64,000 bases of DNA from Siphonodentalium dalli (taxonomy: Eukaryota; Mollusca; Scaphopoda; Gadilida; Siphonodentaliidae): the NCBI GenBank assembly GCA_032622095.1, contig CP136063.1, positions 85,911,980 to 85,975,979 on the forward strand. Direction: 5' to 3'. This document shows positions 1 to 13,700 of the stretch, piece by piece. The notes beneath the pieces are model-generated. The model was given only the letters and a program-made list of their open reading frames with translations, was not told the DNA's origin and made no database searches. Made by a program: the position numbers and the translations under genes. The stretch's first letter is position 1. Every line of letters begins with the position of its first letter.

Positions 1-305
1 ATTATGACATCTTTTTGTAAACATGTCATAGTTACCACACCGTGAAAACAGAATTAATGACTAAGACTGATCAGTGAAAAAGTTAAATGCGATAATCTTG
101 TTGGGGATAAAAGAATGTGTTACATGACTATACCCATACTAACAATTTTCCAGTTTCATACCGATAAACCAATATAACATGACAAAAAGCATCAAATGTG
201 ACAATTATAGCTTACATTTCAATTTCGAGTTAGTCACCGGAGACTGGAATATTGCAATAAAAGTAAATGTATATTTAACATTTTTTTTAGTGATTCAAAT
301 TATTA
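1..305. other. Unassigned AT-rich sequence
   Basis: No gene, RNA or recognisable repeat was identified. The short open frames have no family features. Confidence 0.5.
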
Positions 306-554
306 TTAACGCATTCATTAATTTTTGGCAAAAACCTGTTGCAATGAATTTTCTTATATATGCGAGTCTCCCATAAGGAGCCTCACATATATAAGAGAAT
401 ACATTGGCCTAACAATATTTACATTGACCTTGGAAGCCAGTGCATTCTCTAATATATGTAAAGCTCCCTGTGGAAGACACACATATATAAGAGAATGCAC
501 TGGAAAAGGGTCTTTAATGCTGCACCAGCGCAGCTCCCGCCATGAAAGGGTTAA
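306..554. repeat. TTAA MITE, family 4 (double hairpin)
   Basis: Flanked by TTAA on both sides (306-309, 551-554). Inside are two palindromic cassettes with stems of the type ATGCATTCTCTTATATATG, then a right end matching the copies at 33789-34050 and 49041-49303 (GCACCAGCGCAGCTCCC ... AAAGGGTTAA). The left end is diverged (TTAACGCATT instead of TTAACCCTTT). TTAA target duplications and CCC ends are typical of piggyBac-like elements; there is no transposase. Confidence 0.8.
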
Positions 555-995
555 TTAACTATTTCAACAAAATTTATTTGCTAGGCACATGCCAACATTG
601 CCAGCAGAGTGTTCTAAGAGAGTTCAAGTGTTCAAGTGTTTATTAGTAATGTAAATATCAACATAACAATGGTAAAAAGTAACAAACAAAAAATAGTGAT
701 AATACATTACTGGGAGGTGGCATGACCTTCTGGTCGTCTTCCTACCATCTCCCTGGAAAAACTTCCTTTCTGGTTCTGAGAGTACACAGTGGGGAGTTAA
801 TAGATATTGTCATGCACACAATTACTTCCTTTATTTTGTGTCAAATTGGGTGAAATTCATTCATCAGCAGCCATTTTGTTACCGTATCCATGTGATTTAC
901 TTCGGAAGTGCATGGGCGGTTGTACCTGAACCCCAAAAATGGAGCTCTTTGTGGTCAGGATTTCAGACTAGCCTGTAATTAGCTCACTACTCAAG
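555..995. other. Unassigned upstream region
   Basis: No coding exon or clear promoter element was found. If exon 1 is the first coding exon, this stretch and the two features after it would be 5' flank or a 5' UTR intron. Confidence 0.4.
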
Positions 996-1092
996 TCAAT
1001 GATGTTCATTGGCTCTCAGTCAGCTCCTTGAGTGAACATAACCCCCCTAAGCAGTTATAGCTCAAATAAATGATCTCTTCTAATTTATTGTT
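996..1092 (+). pseudogene. Decayed duplicate of exon 1 of the TIR gene
   Basis: This segment matches the middle of exon 1 (about 1524-1634) block by block: GATGTTCATTGGCTC is identical, followed by matches at CAGTCAG, CATAACCC, ATAGCTC and GATCTCTTCT, with a deletion of roughly a dozen bases between the first blocks. The deletion and in-frame stops mean it can no longer code. It sits about 500 bp upstream of the intact exon in the same orientation, so a local tandem duplication of the exon is the simplest explanation. Confidence 0.75.
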
Positions 1093-1190
1093 TAACATGC
1101 TAGAATTTATATTAGACTTAATGAGGAATACTCTGAAATGTAGATATATCAAACTTATCTGGTTAAATCAAAAATGAATAAAATGAAATA

Positions 1191-1462
1191 TTAACCCTTT
1201 ATTCACTAAATACTCATTAACGATTAATTCCATCAGGAAATGTCAGATAAGTTCTAATAATTTCAACAATTGAACATGTGCCATTTGTTGAACTTATTAT
1301 CTGAACATTTCCTATCATTGAATAGGAATCCTTCTGCACTTTTCGTTCCGTCTGTCATCTGCTTATTTTACTTGAACGTCCCTCCAGATGTGAATAATAG
1401 GCTATTCCAATATATATTTTTATAACTGGGTGGAAGAATCCATTTAGCAAAGAAATGGTTAA
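1191..1462 (+). repeat. TTAA MITE, family 1
   Basis: Starts TTAACCCTTT, continues with a CACTAAATACTCATT block and ends AGAAATGGTTAA, with TTAA at both borders. Related copies lie at 8372-8607, 11300-11572, 18149-18393, about 18872-19073 and 59692-59912. Its right border is only 40 bp upstream of the exon 1 ATG. Confidence 0.8.
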
Positions 1463-1501
1463 AAGTGTTTTATTATTGAAACATTAAAGTTTGTTTTGAG
1501 C

Positions 1502-1702
1502 ATGTCTGTAGCCTCACCATTCAAAGTGATGATGTTCATTGGCTCACTTACAGATGCAGTCAGTAACTTGGGTGAGCATAACCCGGAGGCTATTATAGCT
1601 CGAATTGACGATCTCTTCTCATTGCTGAACAAGAAAAATGATGCTAATACTGCTATAAATGTTGTGATGACCTTTGAGAAAGCAGTGAGAACCAAGCCTG
1701 AT
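1502..1702 (+). CDS. Exon 1: helical repeat 1 (residues 1-67)
   Basis: Reads from an ATG ([12 protein letters not shown]...) to GAT, followed by donor GTGAGT at 1703 (phase 0). The peptide is amphipathic helical, with a RIDDL motif at residues 34-38 that lines up with PLIDDL in exon 2 and PLIDK in exon 3. Start choice: 1502 is the first in-frame ATG, but the bases just upstream (TTTTGAG at 1494-1500) could also act as a splice acceptor, so this may be an internal exon. A decayed copy lies at 996-1092. Confidence 0.7.
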
Positions 1703-4700
1703 GTGAGTAACAAGTCATTTACATGAGATGTGATTTTTATACGCCTGTTTGAAAAAAATGGCCGTATTATGTGATTGGTCTGTTAACAGTTTTGGTTCCG
1801 GATGATAACTTTAGTTTGGGTTACTTTATCGGAACCAAATTTGGTATGTGAGTTTTCCAGACCAAAATACAGGCCAAGTTTGATTATGGGTTCGGTCCGG
1901 ATATTTTTTACTGACTTATGGTCTTTTCGACTTAGAATTTTCAATATTTGAGGTTTCCAGATGATAACTTTAGTTTGGTTTATTTTATCGGAACCAAATT
2001 TGGTGTGTGAGTTTACCAGACCAAAATATAGGTCAAGTTCGGTTATGGGTTTGGTCCGAATAATTTTTACTGACTTATGTCTCTTTTCGAATTAGAATTT
2101 TCAATATTTGAGTTTACTACAATTTAGTGTCACTTCCATTGTTTGTTTGTGTACAGTTCATAAATGCACACCGGGCGTATTTTGCCACGCCCAGCATAGC
2201 TCTTGTTTGGGGTTGTCCAGATAAAGCCTTTTTAGCTCAACTTGACAAAGTAATTGCCATGGGTTGGCATCCATCATCCTTCCGTCTAGCCATCTGTGCA
2301 TCCATCTGTCAACATTGTCTGTTAGCACACCCTACAGGTCACATCTCTCATCACCGATCATCACCAAACCTCATATGGATCTTCGGGGTGACCTTTGGAT
2401 GGGAGCCACCAATTTTTTCTGAGATTTGTTAAAAAAACAAGGCCACCAGCAGCCATCTTTGATTTCAAATTTGAATCCATCAGCACACCCTGCAGCCTGC
2501 ATTTATTGGAGAATTGTTTTGAAAATTTACAGGCATGTTTAGGAACATAGATGGGAGCTATCGAGTTTGAAAACTTTTCGATGAAAAACATGGCCGCCAG
2601 TGGCCATCTTGGATTTTACTCTTTCTATGACTAAATCCTTTGGCACACCATACAGACGACATCCCTCATCTGATCGTATTTAGTTTCTGGAACGTCAACC
2701 TATTCCATTCATATTTGATATATGGGTCTATCGAGTTTGAAAACTAGGTTTGCCCAATTTTATTTACCTGACTTATGGCCCTTAGTTTGTCTAGTTTTAG
2801 CAATTTTAAGGATGTTGGCACAATAATTTAAACAAACGTAAATCAATTCCATTCAAATTTGGTATATGGATCTTTCAGGACAATATTTAGAAACAAATGT
2901 CAACCTATTTGAAACTCTTTCTGATAGATTCACTCTTTTTGGCAAATAATCAATAATGCCATCTTTGATGCTCAACTCTTGTTAACTCAAAGTAAAGTTT
3001 GGCATCCATTGTCAATCTCTCTGTACAATCGTTCATCCATCAACAATTTCCTTTGGCAAACCCTGCAGGTCACCTTCCTCATCCGATTGTCACCGAACTT
3101 CATACAGATCTTCGGGGTGACCTCTGGATGGGAGCCATCAATTTTGTCTGAAATTCATTAAAAACATGGTCACTAGCAGCCATCTTTATTTTACTGTTTT
3201 TAAATATGTAGTGCAAGTCTGAGTTTAGTGCGTCTGTCATTTGCAGAATGAGGTCCCCAGAGGATGAATTTAGTGACGCTATCCCGCATAGCAGGCTAGC
3301 ATCACTAAATTCACCCTCTGGGGACCTCATTCTGCTCAGGCCTCATCTTCTCTGGAAAGTTTCTTTATTATCAAATTTCTATAGAAACTTCTTCACTTAG
3401 ATTCTATTTCTTTTTTAGTTTAGTTTCTCTATATCCCCAAATTGGCAGATGACACATTGCGTAATCGAGATTTCCAATGAGTGTACATCATAATATATTA
3501 ACATTTGGGAACTTCAGTTTGAGTCTATGTCTCCCATAGCAGATCAGGCCATGCAGAATGAGGTCCCCAGAGGGTGAATTTAGTGATGCTAGCCCACTGT
3601 GTGGGATACCATCACTAAATTCACCCTCTGGGGACATCATTTTGCAATTGCACACTAAACTCAGGCTTGTAGAAGTGGCACATTTTGGGGAGAATATGTC
3701 CCCCAACTCGCCCTCTAGGCTTGTCCCTACATCTACATAATACAATCCCTTCACTAAAATTGTTGACTTTCCTTATTCTTTATCATTCTATTGCAGTTGA
3801 GCTACAGTGTCATTGAGACTTTCATTCTTTGATATTGCAGGGGATGACTGAACAATACTTGAAGAAGCTGCTTGAGTTTTATGAACCGATAGAGACCATC
3901 AGATATCACGTCATAGAAACGTTCAAGCATGTGTCGTTAAAATGTCCTGCTAACGTGAAGCCTTTGATTGACGATTTGATTAAACTATCGCCACTCACTA
4001 AGGATTACTACTACAATCAGCTGCAGGAAGTTATTGTCACTACTGTTAAAGATAACAAGGTAGTGTATATAGAGGATCTCCAATGAGTCGTAGTGAACGT
4101 TCAGACGACCACGATTCAATCGTAAGTGGAAGAATCGGGCCCGACGAGATCGTGGATAGTTTGTTCAGACGATTGCGATCTCGTCGTACATTATGATATC
4201 GTAGGTTGTTCCTAAAGCATGTGATTGACTACCCTACGGTCATTTCCAGCTACGCTTTTTACGTACACACGACTGCGATTACGTTGCAAGTGGAGGTAAC
4301 CAAGGATACGTCACGATTTTGCATCTAAAATCAAACAGTGCTTGATATTATTTTTTTACCTACGATTTTGACGTGAGCATGCTCAGTCCAACTACCGGTT
4401 ACTTCCTACGACGGAAATCTTTCCACTTACGATTGTATCGTGGTCATCTGAACGTTCAAGTAGACGAGTTGTAAATCAAATTTATGAAACTTTGAACGAG
4501 ATTCATAAAATCTTATGTCCCAACATAACAAGTTGAAGATCTTGTATATCATATGAAAAAAAAACTAGAGCTTTATGCATTTTAACAGAACAAAATCCTT
4601 AAAAGAAGCTTAAAAATTCATACATTTACATCATTGGCTGAGACGCTTCACAAAGGTATATGACAGTATTGTGCGCTCAGGATTGCAACGAAAAATATAG

Positions 4701-7700
4701 TCCCCCAATTTACCTCTTTGTTTTTGTGTCTATTTTCGTTAGTGCAACGAAGTTGGACAAGAATTTTATTTTAAACAAATCCTTCATTTTGTATTGTCTG
4801 GTTTTTGTTGTCATTCGTGGCTTCAACATAGTATTAATCTGCCTAATCAATGTAAAATAATTTTATTGGCCTGCTGTCAAATTGGCAGGAAGCACGCACT
4901 TATTATTCACAGTGACTAATACATTATGTGATATAAGGAAATATGCAATGACTTTTTAAAAGGATATAATAGGGGTTGTATGTGATATAATTTGATTACA
5001 CATTGATTAAACTACAGTAATTCCCTAAATAATCGACTCCTTAACCACAGCAGAATTATGGGTAATTTTTCAGGATTTAGTCGCAAATATGGCTTGATGC
5101 CATTCATCGGAAATCTCTCAGTGAGAACTTTCCGATGAATGGCAACAAGCCATATAAATCCTGAAAAGTTACCCATAATTCTGCTGTGGTTAATTAGTCG
5201 ATTATTTAGGGCATTACTGTATCAACACAGTGATGGATAGCAAGGTAGGGTATACTTTGATGAAAGGGAGACTGTGCCTAAATCCAGCCATTTATGGGGT
5301 AATCTCCTACTATACTCAACAGAAATTATCCAATAAAAAAATGAATATAAGTCAAGAATGAGAGTTAAATACACTCACGTACACAAAGAACCATGTATAA
5401 CAACCTGATAATTATAATGAAAATGAGTAAAAGGCTTAAAGGCGATTGTACATTAAATCCAGCCCTTTGTTGGACCATCTCCTTTTATAATCAACAGAAT
5501 AAATGCAACAAATGAATGAGTTTGAGCCATGGACACTCATGTTCTCTATGAGCGATACAAACAACATTGTAATTATAATGAAAATGAGTTTATGACTCAA
5601 GTCATAAACTCACATTTCATTATAATTACCATGTTGTGTTACATCGTTCATAGAGTACATTAGTGTATTTTGCACTCAACCACGACTCAAATTAATTTAT
5701 TTTTTGGATATTTTCTGTTGAATAGAGTAGGAGATGGCTTATACAATAATAATAATCGGTTTAAAGCGCATTGAAACTAATTTTCTGTATAATACCCTGT
5801 ATAAATGGATTGATTCTCAGATGCTGATTTGTATAGATAACACCTTTAACCCTTTCAGTGCCAAGTCCAATTTTTGTATCAACCCATATTTCCTTGATCA
5901 TTTTCAAATTTATTGATTATAATAATGTTATACATTGATGGAAAGAGCTCTAAGAGCTCTTTCCATCAATGTATCACATTATTATAATCAATAAATTTGA
6001 AAAATGATCAAGGAAATATGGGTTGATACAAAACTCGGACTTGGCACTGAAAGGGTTAAGATCTATATTACATTTATTTGGTTTGGATTGATTATTATTT
6101 TCCTCCAAATTTAGTTTTTAGGGACTATTAAAATAGCAAGTGTCCATCCGTTGGGGCATCCGTCCGTTCGGAAATTTCAGGATGAGAACTTTATTTTGGG
6201 CCATCGGATCGAAACGAAATTTAATATGCGAGTTTATCAGCTCAAAACACAGGTCAAGTTCGAATATGGGTTTGTTCCACCAATTTTTGCTGGAATTATG
6301 GTTATTTTCGACTTACAATTTGCCAATTATTTTGGTTTCTGGATGATAACTTTACTTTTACTTATCTGATTGTATTTAAATTCAACTGAATCTCTTGATA
6401 TTTGGTACGTGGTTCAAATTTCAGAAGACAAAGGCCAAGTTTTAATTTGGTCATGTCCGATGAATTTTGAAAGAGTTAAAAAAAATTATCCTCACTAAAA
6501 AGCAACCTTTTCAGGGGACACGTGGTCGGCGACCTTTAATTATTAATTGGTTTATAGGAGGATGCTCAGAAAATTATCAATTTCATCGTTGACAACATCA
6601 AAGGGAAGAAACAGAACATTGGTCAGTGTTTAGGAGGGTTGAGACAGCTGGCTGCGAAACATTTGGAATTGGTAAGAGAACACAAACCATTGATCGATAA
6701 ATGTAAAGCAGAGAACTCTGATACTGTTTCCCAGGACCACTGCACTGCAATCCTGGATGCCTTGGACGGCAGGAGGTAAGCAAACTTCATATGTGAACAT
6801 TCTAGAGAGCTTGGTGGTCCAGTGGTTTGATCATTCAGCCTGTATCTCTGTTAACCCTTTACCCAACAAACCGGCCAAAAACGCCCAAATAAAGCTTCAA
6901 CAGCCTAAAATATCTTCGGTCTGTCTCAATAATACCATATAAATATGGATATCATTGGAGCCGGTTCATTGACCACATTGTGATGGTTACAGTTATGCCC
7001 TGTGCCAATGCATTCTCTTATATATGCGAGTCGACCATAGGTCGCCTCGCATATATAAGAGAATGCATTAGCCTAAAAAAATCTTTTTTTAACACTTTTT
7101 ACCATTTTTTCTTACATTCTTTAACAATTTTATAATTTTTAATGTGTTAAGCCAATGCATTCTCTTATATATGCGAGGCGACCTATGGTTGACTCGCATA
7201 TATAAGATAATGCATTGGCACAGGGCCGTTGTTGGGTAAAGGATTAACACAGCATTGTGAGTTTGTGCCTGCTGGTGGACTATAAAGTTTCCCCGTATAA
7301 ACAATGGTTTTGTCAATTAAAGTGACGTGTGACTGCAAAGTCATCCCCTGTTCAAATCTTGCACCAAATTGCGACCCTTGAGCAAGGTCACTCGCACAAT
7401 GACGGCTTTGTCATACCTAGATTGGAAAAGGCTTGTGGTTTGTTGGTCAACGTAAGTTCCTGTGGAGATTAGTGTATGTGCAAATAGAATTTGGCAAAAA
7501 ATATTTTCATTTGGCAAATTATTTGGCAAAAGTTCATTTCAGTCCAGCACGGACCCTGGAAGTAACATAATGTATATTTGCTCAGAGATGTACCTTACCA
7601 GACCAATCAAAATCTTTTCAGATTATGAATTATCTGTGGCACCTCTGACACATAAAGAAATATTTGATATGCGCTCTTAGGCAAATATGTATTGCATATT

Positions 7701-10700
7701 GATACGTCTTTTTTCTTCATAAACAGGGCTGGCATAATTTTCCGATGGTTTTGCAAAGCATGTCTGAGCACAATTTCCATGAATGGTTAACGGTTGGTAG
7801 GGAAAAGCGGGGATAAAATGTCCCATCTGTTTTTAAAGCTAATTTCCTTCCTTGTGCTAAAACTGTTTACAAAGAGAAGTTTTTAATTTGTGTAACTTCT
7901 TGTGTGTTCTATCAGCCCTCTAATATTGGGTTCAGCATTCGTAAATTTGCATGAATACATATGTCATATGTTGTTTTTATAACTGGGCATTCAAAGAAGT
8001 TGTGAAGAATGGTTTCTTTAGTATTATTACAAAATGTGCATAGCTCAGTTTCAGATAGCTTACATTTTAATAGTCTTGATTATAATAATAAATATTTTAC
8101 TATAGCTTGGCAGGCCTATCTGAGACTGTCACGCATCAACAGGATGACATAGAAGATTTGGAAACACGAGTTGACCAGACAGAAAATAAGACCAATGAGC
8201 TGTCAGAGGATGTCGCCGAGCAGAAAGAGAATGTAACGAAGCTCAAAACTGACGTGAAAGAGACCAATGAGCGTGTTGATAGTACTGAAAAACACCTGGA
8301 AGATCTCGATGAAAAAGTGGAAGAAATTGATAATAAGGTATATATATAGTTTATTGAATTTATTTATTTTCACCTTTTTCTTTACTAAATACTCATTGAA
8401 GAGCAGTTCTTTTAGGAAATGTTTAGATAATAAATTCAAAACTGGCCGTTTGTTGGACTTATTTTGCACCAATGAATAGGAATCATTCTGCACTTTTTCT
8501 GTCTCTTGTCTGCTCACATTTTCTGAATAACCCTCCAGATGAATAGACCATTCCGATGTATACTTTTATAACTGATGCGAGATTCCATTCTGTAAATAAA
8601 GGGTTAAAGGGACATACAGATTAATGGTAAAAAATGTTGGTCACCAGTTTCAGCAGTCGCATTTTTTTTTTTATAGTGCCTTGATATACAGTTGTAATAA
8701 CAATCTATGCCATGAAATATGATTAAAATACTATAATTCATCACCATTTGAAACATCTGGGTCTCAGAAGATGCCATAGAGAAATAGAAAACAGCTGAAA
8801 TCATAGAAAGTTTACCCCCGATTTGACTCCCAGAATGCAACAGAATTCAAACTAAAAATGAATTTTCAATGGAAGGGAAATAACTCTATCTTAAGATTTA
8901 GAGTTATTCCCCCTCCATTGAAAATAATACAATTTGAACCACAATCCAGATGAAAAAAACATGTCAGTAACTCAATAAAAACAACATGTTCACTGATTAT
9001 TACACCGGATAAGTTGATAATACAATGTTTTGGAGCTTTCTCTTTCAAATGGTATATAGATAGAATGACACAAGTGTGTGAAATTGTTAACATTATTGCG
9101 CGATTTTGTTGTGACGCGATGGTAAAACGAGAACTGGAGGTTCGAGTTTTACCTCTCGTCATGACGAACGAGTGCAATAACGTTAACGTGTTCACAAAAC
9201 TGTGTTGTTCTATGTTTATTGCGCACTCTGAAGATTGTAGCTTGTATAATACTGTACTAAAATTTAAGCCTATATTGTTTATTTAATTGAACAACTGTGT
9301 GCTTAATGTAGACTATACCAAATAATTTAGTGAAGAAATTGTCTTAATGTTGACGTTGCAAGTGACGTTGTCGACGTAATCGGTTTGTATTGTTCAAGAA
9401 CAATACACAATTGTTTATTGAACATTTTGAAATCTTCTGTATTTTGCTGTATTTCATCTATTTTATATATGTGATCTGGGGATTCGAAAATTAAGTGGGC
9501 CTTTAAAGGATTTATTCAGTGTAAAATATCTGGAGATTTTCCTCTGTGTGATAATGAATATGTTTCTCCCTCTTCCCAGTTTTTTATGTATAATTACGCG
9601 AAAATGTGAATATTTATTTCAAATGGGCTTATTATTGGTTTCTTCATTTTACCAGACAATGTCCAATGCTCCGAAATGGTCGAGAGACGTGACAAAGCTG
9701 ATGAATCCGGAGAGTGAACATGACTGGAGACTGCTGGCGAAGAGACTGGGTTACAACAACGAGGACATTCGGGCCTGGGCCACACAGTCGGATCCATGTA
9801 TGGCCGTACTGAGTGATATTTATGGCACACATAAAACTAAAGATGCCACTCATGCGGTACTAACAGCTCTACAGGAAATGGACAGACAGGATGCCGCAGC
9901 TATAGTGGAGAATGCAATGAAAACTGCAGGTAGGTTCAATATTTCTTATTGTGAACAACTTGATTTTAGACGGGCAGTACTAGTTCCCTATCAGGAATAG
10001 CACTAACACTTTTAGTCTTTAGTTTACTGTTTCATACATTTCTTTCACATTGCAATAATTGGGGAGGTGCTTTTGATTAGAGCAGACGTAATAATTTTTC
10101 ATGTGTACTTTCATTTATTGGCATTTGTTTATATTTTCGCTTGTGCACTTAGAAACGGGAGTTTATAATTACCGATGAATAAAAAAAATAAAGAACAGCC
10201 CAGTGAACGGTCTTTTTACCAGGGACCAGCCTATAGGTTTAATTAACCCTTTCAGTGCCAAGTCCGATTTTTGTATCAACCCATATTTCCTTGATAATTT
10301 TTCATTTTATTGATTATAATAATGTGATACATTGATGGAAAGAGCTCTTGGAGCTCTTTCCATCAATGTATCACATTATTATAATCAATAAATTTGAAAA
10401 ATGATCAAGGAAATATGGGTTGATACAAAAATAGGACTTGGCACTGAAAGGGTTAAAATTGGGAGAAGTCACCTCTCCCTGTTCCTCTTTGGTTATTAGG
10501 GAGAAGTGGACTGTAATGGAGAAGCAACCAATTGTTGAAGTTCAATTTACACCCCAACTTCACCCTTCTATGATTCAAGAAGTATCTTTCATCAGAAGAG
10601 CCCAGTTACAGTAATGCTCTAAATAATCGACTCCTTAACCACAGCAGAATTATGGGTAACTTTTCCCCGAGAGCTTTCCGATGAATGGCAACAAGCCATA

Positions 10701-13700
10701 TTTCGGACTAAATCCTGAAAAGTTACCCATAATTCTTCTGTGGTTAAGGAGTCGATTAATTAGATCATTACTGTATAAAACCACTATAGTGAGTAAGAAC
10801 ACCGTTATAATCAACATATATACTTCAAATGTTCTGTTGGGGCATATGCATACTGGTATATGAGAGAGGTCAAATCTCCCTGGCACAAAAATAGGGAGAA
10901 GTGGCACATTTTAGGTAGAAGATACCCCCTCTAGGCTGGACCCTGATTTTTATGGCCTTAAGAGTATTTTCTAAACTATTTTTGTCTTTAATATCTTTCA
11001 GAGGATGTTGTTGAGGATGAAGACTTTGACTACCCCAAACCTCCCCAGTTGTTTCTTAGTTACCAGTGGGGTCATCAGGAGGAGGTCAAATTACTGAAGA
11101 AACATCTCGAGATGGCTGGCTACACTTGCTGGATGGATATCGGACAAATGGGAGGTGGAGACAAACTGTTTGATAAGATAGATAGAGGAATACGAGGATG
11201 TAAAGTCGTCATCTGCTGCGTGTCGGAGAAATATTCTAAGTCACCAAACTGTAACAGAGAGGTAAAAAATATAACCTATTAACCCTTGATCATTGAATAT
11301 TAACCCTTTCTATACTAAATACTCATTGACGCGTAGTTCCCTTAGGAAATGTTCATATAATAAGTTCAACAAACAATCATAGGTCATTTGCTGAACTTAT
11401 TATCTGAACATTTCCCACCAAAGAATATGAATCATTCTGCACTTGTGTTATCTTTTCGTATGTATGTCGTCTACTTGTATTACCTGAACTTCTCTCCAAA
11501 TGAATAATAGACCATTCCAATGTATACTTTTATAGTTGAATGGGAGAATCCATTCAGAAGAGAATGGGTTAAAATCAGTAGACAAGAATTACCTGACAAT
11601 TAGATTCCATTTATACAATCATTCCAGTCACAGTCCTTGAAATAAGAAATGCCATGGGAAAAACTGTGGCAACATTTGGAATCTTGACATGACACAGCAT
11701 TAAGTTTGCCATGGGACATTTTTCCTAATTTCGAGGGCTGCAGTCAGGTATCTCATGGATTATTGTACCTCAATGACATTTGGTATTGAAGTTCGCCATC
11801 AGGACTACTTTTAACCCTTTACCCAACAAACCGGCCAAAACCGGCCAAATAACGCTTCAATAGCCTAAAATATCTTCGGTCTGTCTCAATAGAACCATAC
11901 AAATATGGATATCATTGGAACCGGCTCCTTGACCACATTGTGATAGTTACAGTTATACCCTGTGCCAATGCATTCTCTTATATATGCGAGTCGACCATAG
12001 GTCGCCTCGCATATATAAGAGAATGCATCGGCCTAAAAAAAATCTTTTTTTAACACTTTTTACCATTTTTCTTACAATCTTTAACAATTTTATAATTTTT
12101 AATGTGTTAAGCCAATGCATTCTCTTATATATGCGAGGCGACCTATGGTCGACTCGCATATATAAGAGAATGCATTGGCACAGGGCCCTTCTGTTGGGTA
12201 AAGGGTTAAAAGAGTGTCAAATGATGTGTCCATTTTCAATTACATCTAGCATCCTTTCAATATCTTGTTCTGTCATGGAGTCACTGATACCAAGAATTCC
12301 AAACAATTTAGACAGTCCTGTTGCACTATGCAACTATCATTGGTTTGGTGCTGTCTCAAGTCTTTCAACCTTGCATGATCAATTAGCTGAAAGAAGAACT
12401 GATTGTTTGCAACTTTTTCTCAAAATTAATTTTAGTTCAAATTAGTGCAACCTCTGACCATCATAAAGCTATGACTTAACCCTTCCATGACTGGAGATTC
12501 GTAAAATTTTGTGAAAACCCTGTGCCAGTGCATTCTCTTATTTATTCCACACCCATTGACGTGAGTCACTTGTATTCAACGGAATCCCAGCCATTGAATA
12601 CATATTAGTGTATACCTCTAGTGGAATACAAGCCGGAACTATTCTTTTTGTTGACAGTGTCGCCAAGAAAGATGACGTACATTACGTCAATCATCCGCTT
12701 CCGGTGATCCCCCCCATAATTACTGATTATTTGTCAGACTTAAATCACAATGAAGGTAGCTATAGCAATAATGAAGGTGACATTCATGGATTGAACTTAT
12801 CTGACTGAACGGTGTAGAATAAATACAGAACACAACTTGCATCATAATCTCGAATCTTATATCGAACTCGTTGCGGACGGTGCAAAGTTATATTTCGCTC
12901 GAGCTAAGCTCTCGCTAAATATAGCCTTGCGCCTTGCACAACTCATTCCATAAAAGAGTCTCGATTAAGATGCACGTTGTGTTCTGTCTATATATGCAAG
13001 TTCCCATAGGGAGCTTCGCATATACAGGAGAATGCATTGGCTAATAATATTTACCTTGACTTTGTAAGCCAATGCATTCTCTTATATATGTGAGGCTCCC
13101 AATTGGAGACTCACATATATAAGAGCATGTACTGGCACAGGATCTTTAATTCTGCACCACTGAAGCTCCTGTCATGAAAGGGATAATAGACGTCCATTCA
13201 GATGTGTTCCAATAGGATGCTTTTACCGCAGGTGAATCTTACTGTGAATCTTGGTAAGAACATCATACCACTGCTGATGGAGAAAACAAACTGGCCTCCA
13301 GAAGGATCGATGGGGCCGATATTCAGTGAATATTTATTCATCCGATTCTTCCAACGAGCGGGAGAGGAGACTAACGATGACAGATACTGGCCAGCTCCCA
13401 AGTATCGAGAACTACTCATGCAGTTAAACTGTTACAAGGTCATGCCCAATGAGAAGAGCGTTGATGCTTGTAAGTTATTATTTTTTCATCAGAATTTAGG
13501 TTTACATGTCTGCTGTAAACCTAAATTTAATTAGTCGAGTTTTTTTCCAAAACTCGACTTATAGTTTGATGGGGGACGGTGGGCGGACGGGCGGCGGACG
13601 TGCGGCCTGTTTTGCTTATAACTCAACCGTTTATTTTTTTTGGTGTGTGAGTACATATCCATGCACGTAAGCTGCAGACAAAAAATCGGGTTCATCCGCA

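Noticed and set aside
9079-9200. tRNA-like B-box sequence (GAGGTTCGAGTTTTACCTC)
   Set aside because: No cloverleaf could be drawn around it, and it is part of an inverted pair inside a TTAA element.
9548-9655. Upstream in-frame Met codons that would extend the Death-domain exon as a separate gene start
   Set aside because: A good acceptor (CATTTTACCAG) at 9655 and matching phases with exons 4 and 6 make it an internal exon.
11984-12445. 153-codon open frame and its minus-strand partner at 11953-12159
   Set aside because: Most of it reads through the palindromic cassettes of a family 2 MITE; the same frame recurs in other copies. Not a gene.
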